NCBI GenBank assembly: GCA_902475435.1 | Contig: CABRZL010000029.1 | Location: 1 to 20,454, forward strand | Source: an uncultured Eubacteriales bacterium | GTDB taxonomy: Bacteria; Bacillota; Clostridia; Oscillospirales; Oscillospiraceae | Length of the DNA: 20,454 nt | Direction: 5' to 3' | Shown: piece by piece, positions 14,796 to 20,454 of the stretch | How positions within the stretch are numbered: the stretch's first letter is position 1 | Layout: each line of letters opens with the position of its first letter | Program-made: the position numbers and the translations under genes | The notes under the pieces: model-generated | Database searches by the model: none | What the model saw: only the letters and a program-made list of their open reading frames with translations | What the model was told of the DNA's origin: nothing

Positions 14796-14801
14796 TGATT
14801 T

Positions 14802-14829
14802 ATTATACCACGAAAGCCGATAATGTCAA
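14802..14829 (-). promoter_or_regulatory. Consensus promoter of the zinc-ribbon leader
   Basis: TTGACA (14824-14829) and TATAAT (14802-14807), both perfect, with a 16-bp spacer on the minus strand, starting about 30 bp after the glmM stop. It is the strongest promoter in the window. Confidence 0.92.
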
Positions 14830-14859
14830 TAGTTTCTAAAAATTATTTTAAATATAGTG

Positions 14860-16212
14860 TTATTTTTGTTCGTTTTGAATGATTTCAGCAATTGTATCTG
14901 CAACATTCTGTGCCGTTGTCTCTTCCAGTGCCTCTACCATCACCCGCAGCAGAGCCTCTGTCCCAGATGGGCGTACCAAAATTCTCCCATCTCCGGCCAA
15001 ACGCCTTTCCTGCTCTGCTATCGCTTTCTGAACCACAGGTGATGCAATCAGACTCTCTTTTGCCTGTGCATCATGTGGCCCCGGAACATTCACCAGCACT
15101 TGGGGATAACGCTTGATTTTGGAGGCCAATTCGCTGACTTGTGCCCCATACTTGCTGATAATACTCAAAAAATGCAGGGCTGTCAGTTGTCCGTCTCCAG
15201 TAGGCATATGATTTAAAAAAATGATGTGTCCAGACTGTTCGCCGCCCAAAATCATTCCTTCTTTTACCATCAGCTCCCGAACATTTCGATCTCCTACATC
15301 GGCGCAGGGGATACGATATCCCTTTTCTTCGGCATATTTGTGAAGCCCCATATTGCTCATAACCGTAGCTACAAAACCATTTCCCTTAAGGTCACCATCT
15401 TCTTTCATGGCTGTCGCGCACAGGGCCATGATTTTATCCCCATCTATCTCATTTCCATTCTCATCAACTGCCAAACAGCGATCCGCATCTCCGTCAAACG
15501 CAATGCCCACATCATAGCAGCCTTCCGCCACCAGCCTTCCCAAGGTCTCCAAATGCGTAGAACCGCAATTATCATTGATGTTGACTCCATTGGGTTTGTC
15601 ATTGATATATGTCACATCGATATCATAACGGTTCAGCAACCGTTGTGCCGTAACCGATGCAGCGCCATTTGCACAATCCACCAACACCCGGAGATCATGG
15701 GGCTCCCCCTTCAAGGTGGACACCAAATATCTGATATACGCATCCACAGCATGGCGATCATTATAGGTTACGCCGATATCGCCGCCCTTGCAAGTTGGAA
15801 GAGGCTCTTCGTTGAGAATCAGTTCTTCAATAGCGGCCTCCATTTCATCCGGTAATTTGGATCCATCTGCTCCAAAGAATTTAATACCGTTATATTCATA
15901 GGGATTGTGCGAAGCAGATATCACAACCCCTGCCGCCGCGCCGCTTTTTACCGCAATCAACGCAACTGCCGGTGTTGAAATCACACCCAATGTATGGACA
16001 TTTGCACCGCAGGCGCACAGTCCCGCTGTAATGGCTCCCTCCAGCATATCCGAAGAAATGCGGGTATCTTTTCCAATCACTACCATTGGCTTATCTGTGC
16101 GTCCCTGACGCAGCACCAATGCCGCTGCCTGTCCAATACGGAACGCCATAGGCGCTGTAAGCTGCTGGTTTGCAATTCCTCTAATTCCATCGGTTCCAAA
16201 TAATTTTCCCAT
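14860..16212 (-). CDS. glmM: Phosphoglucosamine mutase
   Basis: 450 residues, the family's usual size. It converts glucosamine-6-phosphate to glucosamine-1-phosphate on the way to UDP-N-acetylglucosamine for peptidoglycan. Motifs are 'FGTDGIRG' (5-12), the phosphoserine loop 'ISASHNPYEYNG' (Ser101), the Mg loop 'DGDADR' (near 240) and 'RPSGTEALLRVM' for phosphate binding near the C-terminus. The start at 16212 is set by AAGGAGG eight bases upstream; an in-frame ATG at 16251 lies inside ruvB. It follows ruvB by 13 bp and is probably the last gene of the eight-gene operon. No clear terminator follows; the zinc-ribbon promoter begins almost at once. Confidence 0.96.
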   Translation of the reverse strand: MGKLFGTDGIRGIANQQLTAPMAFRIGQAAALVLRQGRTDKPMVVIGKDTRISSDMLEGAITAGLCACGANVHTLGVISTPAVALIAVKSGAAAGVVISASHNPYEYNGIKFFGADGSKLPDEMEAAIEELILNEEPLPTCKGGDIGVTYNDRHAVDAYIRYLVSTLKGEPHDLRVLVDCANGAASVTAQRLLNRYDIDVTYINDKPNGVNINDNCGSTHLETLGRLVAEGCYDVGIAFDGDADRCLAVDENGNEIDGDKIMALCATAMKEDGDLKGNGFVATVMSNMGLHKYAEEKGYRIPCADVGDRNVRELMVKEGMILGGEQSGHIIFLNHMPTGDGQLTALHFLSIISKYGAQVSELASKIKRYPQVLVNVPGPHDAQAKESLIASPVVQKAIAEQERRLAGDGRILVRPSGTEALLRVMVEALEETTAQNVADTIAEIIQNEQK

Positions 16213-16225
16213 AATTACTTCCTCC

Positions 16226-17272
16226 TTATTCAATCTGCAGTTGGTCTGCATCCGCCGTCACATGGGCAATACCAAGATGGTCATAAGCCAACTGCGTGAC
16301 ACAGCGTCCCCGTGGGGTTCGCGTTAAAAATCCGATTTGCATAAGATACGGCTCATAGACGTCTTCCAGCGTCACGGCTTCTTCTCCAATGGTAGCCGCC
16401 AACGTCTCCAGCCCCACCGGACCTCCGCCATAATTTTGAATAATGGATCGGAGCATCCGGCGGTCTGTTTCATCCAGGCCCAAATGATCCACTTCTAACC
16501 GGTTCAACGCATCATCTGCCGCCTTTCTGGTGATGACTCCATCATGGTAAATAAGCGCAAAATCCCGAACTCGTCGAAGCATACGGTTTGCAAGCCGAGG
16601 GGTTCCCCGGCTTCTGGATGCAATCTCATAAGCGCCTTCCGGATCAATCTCCGTCCCCAGCAGTGCCGCGCTCCGGAGTACGATTTTCTGCAGTTCTTCG
16701 GGCCTGTACAACTCCAGCCGCAGCGATACTCCAAACCGATCCCGGAGCGGAGAAGAAAGCTGCCCTGCCCGGGTTGTGGCCCCAATTAGCGTAAACTTTG
16801 GCAAATCCAGACGAATGGAGTTCGCCGAGGGCCCTTTCCCGATAATAATATCAATGGCATAATCCTCCATCGCCGGATATAAGAGTTCCTCCACTACACG
16901 ATTTAGCCGATGAATCTCGTCAATAAACAGGATATCCCCTTCGCTCAGGTTGGTCAGCAGTGCCGCTAGGTCTCCGGTCTTTTCTATGGCCGGTCCGGAC
17001 GTCACACGAAGGTTTACCCCCATCTCATTGGCAATCACTCCGGCAAGCGTAGTCTTTCCCAAACCGGGAGGGCCATAGAGCAATACATGATCCAGCGGTT
17101 CATTCCGTCGCCGTGCCGCCTCGATGTATACAGAAAGATTTCCTTTTGCTTTTTCCTGTCCTGTATAATCCTTCAACGTCTGCGGACGAAGATTTGCCTC
17201 ACCAGAGTCACCAGGCGTCAGGGCAGTCGTAATAAGAGGTGCTTCCATTTCTTGAGAAAAGTCTATACTCAT
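16226..17272 (-). CDS. ruvB: Holliday junction branch-migration ATPase RuvB
   Basis: 348 residues. Hexameric AAA+ motor that, with RuvA, drives branch migration of Holliday junctions in recombination and fork repair. Walker A 'GPPGLGKT' (67-74), Walker B 'FIDEIHRLN' (about 116-124), sensor 'GATTRAG' and the Arg-rich 'LRDRFG' are all present, followed by the C-terminal winged helix ('GPVGLETLA', 'TPRGR'). The ATG at 17272 has AGGAGG six bases upstream; a TTG at 17278 would leave no spacing. The ruvA stop overlaps this ribosome-binding site (TAGGAGG). Confidence 0.97.
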   Translation of the reverse strand: MSIDFSQEMEAPLITTALTPGDSGEANLRPQTLKDYTGQEKAKGNLSVYIEAARRRNEPLDHVLLYGPPGLGKTTLAGVIANEMGVNLRVTSGPAIEKTGDLAALLTNLSEGDILFIDEIHRLNRVVEELLYPAMEDYAIDIIIGKGPSANSIRLDLPKFTLIGATTRAGQLSSPLRDRFGVSLRLELYRPEELQKIVLRSAALLGTEIDPEGAYEIASRSRGTPRLANRMLRRVRDFALIYHDGVITRKAADDALNRLEVDHLGLDETDRRMLRSIIQNYGGGPVGLETLAATIGEEAVTLEDVYEPYLMQIGFLTRTPRGRCVTQLAYDHLGIAHVTADADQLQIE

Positions 17273-17282
17273 ATCCAACCTC

Positions 17283-17888
17283 CTACTGCTTTGTCATGGC
17301 CTTCAGCGCCTGTTTGATAATATCTTGAAGTTCCAACGTCTCTATATCGATTCCTTTCATCGCCGATTGAATGCTGTTTTGGTCATATCCCAGCACCTGG
17401 AGTGCCTGTATCGCCTCTGCCGCCTTACTGTCAGGCTGCAGCATAAAAACACTGTCTCCATTTTCCTCCGCAAAATCCAGTTCTACGCGGCTTCCCAATT
17501 TATCCTTTAATTCCAAAAGGATGCGCTGCGCAAGTTTCTTCCCCACACCGGGAGCCGCAGTCAAAGATTTTTCATTCTGGGTGACCACTGCCACATGCAG
17601 GCCATCAGGCGTTACCGTAGATAAAATTGCAATAGCCGCTTTTGGGCCAACACCACTGACACCAATCAACAGACGGAATGCATCCAATTCCCGTTTGGTC
17701 GCAAATCCATAAATATCAAACGCATCTTCCCGAATTGAACAATGGGTATACAACAGTGCATGCTCTCCAATCTTCAGCCGCGCCAAGGTGTTGGACGTGG
17801 TATTAACAGAAAACCCCACACCGCCGCAATCTATTACAGCCATACCCAAATCAATCACTGCAATTCTTCCACTTAAATAATAAAACAT
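17283..17888 (-). CDS. ruvA: Holliday junction DNA-binding protein RuvA
   Basis: 201 residues, standard length. It binds four-way junctions as a tetramer and loads RuvB. Domain I is an OB fold (1-62, 'MFYYLSGRIA' to 'DIYGFATK'). Domain II has two helix-hairpin-helix motifs, 'LLIGVSGVGPKAA' (73-85) and 'LTAAPGVGKKLAQRI' (108-122). Domain III (about 155-201) contacts RuvB. The ATG has GAGGG seven bases upstream. Lies 10 bp from both ruvC and ruvB. Confidence 0.97.
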   Translation of the reverse strand: MFYYLSGRIAVIDLGMAVIDCGGVGFSVNTTSNTLARLKIGEHALLYTHCSIREDAFDIYGFATKRELDAFRLLIGVSGVGPKAAIAILSTVTPDGLHVAVVTQNEKSLTAAPGVGKKLAQRILLELKDKLGSRVELDFAEENGDSVFMLQPDSKAAEAIQALQVLGYDQNSIQSAMKGIDIETLELQDIIKQALKAMTKQ

Positions 17889-17898
17889 AAACCATCCC

Positions 17899-18399
17899 TC
17901 AATTAGAGATCACAGCCGAAAGCAGCGAAGTCGAACTTCTTGCGTGGCATAGCGCCAACGCCAGTCCATCGGCTGCATCATCCGGCTTGGGCGTTTTCTG
18001 CAAATGGAGTAGCCGTTTGGTCATCTCCATAACCTGATGCTTATCTGCTCTCCCATAGCCCGCTACCGCCTGCTTAACCTGCAAGGGTGTATATTCAAAA
18101 ATAGGCACTCCAAATTTCTGACAAGCCAAGAGCACAACACCTCGGCCATGCGCCACCTGGATTCCTGTTGTGATATTCGTATTAAAAAACAACTCTTCAA
18201 TGGACACTACATCTGGCTGCAGCAGTCCTAAAAGTTCTGTCATGTCATCATAAATCAGCCCCAACCGCTGTGCAAATTCCATGCCGGCTGGAGTCGTAAT
18301 CGCACCATATCGCAGCATCTGAACATTCTGTCGATCCGCCGCAATGAATCCAAAACCAATGGTCGCAAAACCAGGATCAATTCCAAGAATTTTTTTCAT
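17899..18399 (-). CDS. ruvC: Holliday junction resolvase RuvC
   Basis: 166 residues. Dimeric RNase H-fold endonuclease that cuts Holliday junctions symmetrically. The four acidic catalytic residues are visible: Asp8 ('GIDPG'), Glu68 ('SIEELFFNTN'), Asp141 and Asp144 ('DDAADGLALAL'). The ATG at 18399 overlaps the chromate-transporter stop as ATGA; the ribosome-binding site is weak, so translation is probably coupled to the upstream gene. In-frame codons further upstream lie inside the transporter gene and encode unrelated sequence. Confidence 0.96.
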   Translation of the reverse strand: MKKILGIDPGFATIGFGFIAADRQNVQMLRYGAITTPAGMEFAQRLGLIYDDMTELLGLLQPDVVSIEELFFNTNITTGIQVAHGRGVVLLACQKFGVPIFEYTPLQVKQAVAGYGRADKHQVMEMTKRLLHLQKTPKPDDAADGLALALCHARSSTSLLSAVISN

Positions 18400-18953
18400 A
18401 GCTTCAACACCAATCCTGCAATTGCGCCTGCAACAATAAATACAATGGGGTGTAACTTTTTGTTCAAAAAATAATACGCGACTGCCAAAACTATCCCCAG
18501 GCCCAATGCTCTCCAGTTGATCCACATGGACATCTGCCCGGAGAAGTCCAAATCCAAGGCAAGCTTTAAAATACCATAGCCTGCCGCGGCAATCAGCCCC
18601 ACGGAGGCCGGCCGCAACCCTGCTAGTACCCGCTGTACAATTACACTATCCTGAAATTTCTGTAAAAATCGTGCTACAATCAAAATCACGATTATGCTTG
18701 GCAACACCAACGATACTGTTGCCAGAATTGCGCCCGGAACACCTGCAGCTGTGTATCCTGCATAAGTGGCCATATTCACGCCAAGAGGACCTGGCGTGGC
18801 TTCACTGACTGCAATCATATCCGATACCTGCGCACGGGTAAACCAGGGATATTGGTCCGCCATATCATAGAGAAAAGGCAGCGTTGCCAAGCCACCCCCG
18901 ATACTAAAAAGCCCAGTTTTAAAGAACTCCAAGCACATCAGCAGTAAATTCAT
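18396..18953 (-). CDS. Half-size chromate transporter (CHR family), second of pair
   Basis: 185 residues, hydrophobic, with about five to six membrane segments. The single CHR domain has 'FSIGGGLATLPFL' (16-28), 'AVSEATPGPLGVNMATYAGY' (48-67) and 'LVLPSIIVILIVARF'. Short CHR proteins usually work as pairs of unequal partners in opposite orientation, and here the partner is adjacent with a 3-bp gap. The family exports chromate or handles related oxyanions such as sulfate; the substrate is not proven. GGGAGG lies eight bases before the ATG. Translation runs into ruvC through a 4-bp overlap. Confidence 0.92.
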   Translation of the reverse strand: MNLLLMCLEFFKTGLFSIGGGLATLPFLYDMADQYPWFTRAQVSDMIAVSEATPGPLGVNMATYAGYTAAGVPGAILATVSLVLPSIIVILIVARFLQKFQDSVIVQRVLAGLRPASVGLIAAAGYGILKLALDLDFSGQMSMWINWRALGLGIVLAVAYYFLNKKLHPIVFIVAGAIAGLVLKL

Positions 18954-18956
18954 TTT

Positions 18957-19499
18957 TTACGCCTCCCGATTTCGGAGCCACCCAGCAACCAGCCCCGCCA
19001 CTGCCGCAACAATAACAACCAGCACCGGCGATACGCTGAATATAGCCGAGGCCAAAAAAACTAAAACAAATAAACACCAACCAAAGGCTTTTTTCACCCC
19101 GGATTGAATCAGCTTCCACACGGAAAAACCTACTAACACGACCACTGCCACACGAATTCCTGCCAGTGCATGCTGTACAACTTCAAGTTCTGCAAAGTTG
19201 TTGAGCAATGCAGCGATAATAGAAATAATGATTAGGCTGGGCAGTACCACACCGAAAGTAGCTAAAAAACCTCCGATCACACCCTTCTGCTTATCGCCAA
19301 TAAAGGTTGCAGTATTCACGGCAATCACACCAGGCGTACACTGTCCAATCGCGTAATATGTGAGAATCTCCTCTTCCGTGGCCCATCCCCGTTTTTCTAC
19401 TATCTCACGCTGAACAATCGGCAGCATGGCGTAGCCGCCACCAAAAGTCACTAGGCCGACTTTAAAAAAGCACCAAATAAGTTCCAAATATTCTTTCAT
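18957..19499 (-). CDS. Half-size chromate transporter (CHR family), first of pair
   Basis: 180 residues with one CHR domain: 'GLVTFGGGYAMLPIVQREI' near the N-terminus, then 'GQCTPGVIAVNTATFIG' and 'GVVLPSLIIISIIAALL'; about six membrane helices. The start at 19499 has AAAGGAAG about eleven bases upstream, 17 bp after the metallohydrolase stop. It differs clearly from its partner, as expected for a heterodimeric pair rather than a recent copy. Confidence 0.92.
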   Translation of the reverse strand: MKEYLELIWCFFKVGLVTFGGGYAMLPIVQREIVEKRGWATEEEILTYYAIGQCTPGVIAVNTATFIGDKQKGVIGGFLATFGVVLPSLIIISIIAALLNNFAELEVVQHALAGIRVAVVVLVGFSVWKLIQSGVKKAFGWCLFVLVFLASAIFSVSPVLVVIVAAVAGLVAGWLRNREA

Positions 19500-19516
19500 A
19501 TAGATATACGCTTCCT

Positions 19517-20191
19517 TTACTTTGCAAGACTTTGCAAAAATGCCTCCTCTTGAAAACATCGCAAAACCTTTCGCTGTGTTTTATAATCTGGCATCGTCTC
19601 CGCTACCACTGTCCAGAAAGCCTGACTATGGTTAAAATGACGTCGATGCGCCAGCTCATGGATCAACACATAATCGATTGCTTTTTCCGGTGCAAACAGC
19701 AAGTAAACACTGATACGAATAATACCCTCTCGGCTGCAGCTTCCCCATCTACGCCGAGCCGTGGAAATTTTTAATCCCTGATAAGTAACGCCCATCATAC
19801 ACGCCCAATAATCCAGCCGCTCCGGAAGCCAACATTCTCCCCGCTCCCGGCTTAATTTTAAAATCGCCTCTCTGGACAAATCCATCTCTTGTGCAGGCAA
19901 AACCAGCCGGTCTCCTGTAATTGCAGGGCGTTTATCGGGCTGAATATCCAATATCAGCGGTTTCCCACAAAGGAGAATACTGTCCCCTGTTTTCAGTACA
20001 AATGCATCCCGTCTAGCACTTTGGTCAATCAATTTTTTCTGATGGCTCAAAATCCAATCTGTGTGGCTGCGAACAAACTGCTCAATATAGGCATTTGCAC
20101 AGCGCTGAGGCACCCGTACTACGACATTTCCCTCTTTGGTCAATTGAATGCAAATGGTTTTGCGTTTGGACCGCACGACCGCATAATCCAT
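19517..20191 (-). CDS. YgjP-like (DUF45/M48-type) metallohydrolase
   Basis: 224 residues, cytoplasmic. The C-terminal half has the zinc-protease signature 'HELAHRRHFNHSQAFW' (His178, Glu179, His182, and His188 as third ligand) and the family block 'RRRWGSC' (146-152). The N-terminal half is beta-rich ('VVVRVPQR'). This matches the DUF45/YgjP metal-dependent hydrolase family, related to SprT; its substrate is unknown. The start at 20191 overlaps the stop of the upstream 54-residue peptide (TAATG), implying translational coupling. Confidence 0.9.
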   Translation of the reverse strand: MDYAVVRSKRKTICIQLTKEGNVVVRVPQRCANAYIEQFVRSHTDWILSHQKKLIDQSARRDAFVLKTGDSILLCGKPLILDIQPDKRPAITGDRLVLPAQEMDLSREAILKLSRERGECWLPERLDYWACMMGVTYQGLKISTARRRWGSCSREGIIRISVYLLFAPEKAIDYVLIHELAHRRHFNHSQAFWTVVAETMPDYKTQRKVLRCFQEEAFLQSLAK

Positions 20192-20355
20192 TAAATCAGC
20201 TCCCAGAAGGCACAGGCAACTGTCCCCGCTACAATCAGTCCAATGAGTATAAAGGCCGCCACCCGTTGCCACATCGGCCGTTCATGGTACTCCTCACTCG
20301 GCTTGATCTCCAGTTCAGGCAGCCGTTCTTCCTCCTCAAGCTGTCTTTTGGGCAT
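20191..20355 (-). CDS. 54-residue single-pass membrane peptide
   Basis: A short gene with start ATG at 20355, GGGAG about nine bases upstream and its own promoter. The product begins with an acidic, Glu-rich stretch ('MPKRQLEEEERLPELE'), then a basic/aromatic turn ('ERPMWQRV') and one membrane helix (about 33-50) ending 'FWELI'. Its stop TAA shares a base with the ATG of the metallohydrolase (TAATG). The topology is probably N-in, with an acidic cytoplasmic tail. I do not recognise the family; it may anchor or regulate the downstream hydrolase. Confidence 0.75.
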   Translation of the reverse strand: MPKRQLEEEERLPELEIKPSEEYHERPMWQRVAAFILIGLIVAGTVACAFWELI

Positions 20356-20392
20356 GAAAAACACTCCCATCGCAGAAAGTTTCCTGTGAAAT

Positions 20393-20422
20393 AGTATAAC
20401 ATGACTTTATTCAATTTTACAA
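20393..20422 (-). promoter_or_regulatory. Promoter of the ruv-glmM operon
   Basis: Minus-strand TTGTAA (20417-20422), an 18-bp spacer and TATACT (20393-20398), 37 bp before the 54-residue peptide. I see no other good promoter up to glmM, where gaps are 17 bp or less. Confidence 0.75.
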
Positions 20423-20454
20423 CCCCAATCTCGCTTGACACGAGAAATGGCTCG

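Noticed and set aside
18396..18525. Extended ruvC start at 18525
   Set aside because: The extra 42 residues lie inside the chromate-transporter gene and precede the canonical RuvC N-terminus 'MKKILGIDPG'.

Overview
The window looks like chromosomal DNA of an anaerobic member of the Clostridia, most likely in the Oscillospirales. This is inferred from strong Firmicutes-type ribosome-binding sites (AAAGGAGG class), clostridial-style proteins (DhaT-like iron alcohol dehydrogenase, LplA-type lipoprotein, CapA-family protein, paired half-size chromate transporters) and moderate base composition. No species can be named from the sequence alone, and no rRNA, tRNA, insertion sequence or CRISPR array was seen.

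Left part (1-4318): pyrH and frr run leftward as a housekeeping pair. A 436-bp AT-rich gap separates them from a divergent iron-dependent alcohol dehydrogenase. That gene converges on an AraC-family regulator at a perfect 19-bp inverted repeat that contains the regulator's stop codon.

Centre (4319-9010) is the accessory part and the most interesting. Divergent from the AraC regulator is a compact rightward operon: an orphan solute-binding lipoprotein without permeases, a protein with two internal repeats resembling the core of Csx3-like domains, and three SnoaL/NTF2-like paralogs. The middle paralog carries a Pro-Gly-Gly collagen-like insertion encoded by a young 18-bp tandem repeat. The genes are coupled (4-bp gap, 4-bp overlap, 15-bp gap) and end at a strong terminator. 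I read this as a regulated small-molecule sensing or catabolic locus of unknown substrate.

Next (9068-14210): glnS has its own promoter and shares a bidirectional terminator with a leftward membrane-anchored CapA-family protein. A divergent GH25 muramidase follows, overlapping a convergent Sfp-type phosphopantetheinyl transferase by 23 bp. A rho-independent terminator lies directly in front of the transferase gene.

Right part (14223-20422): a small four-CxxC zinc-ribbon protein is preceded by a 300-nt leader under a consensus promoter (TTGACA-16-TATAAT), a candidate structured RNA. To its right, eight tightly packed leftward genes appear to form one operon read from a promoter at 20393-20422: a 54-residue membrane peptide, a YgjP/DUF45 metallohydrolase, two half-size chromate transporters, ruvC, ruvA, ruvB and glmM. 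This operon links Holliday-junction processing and cell-wall precursor synthesis to an inorganic-anion transporter pair.
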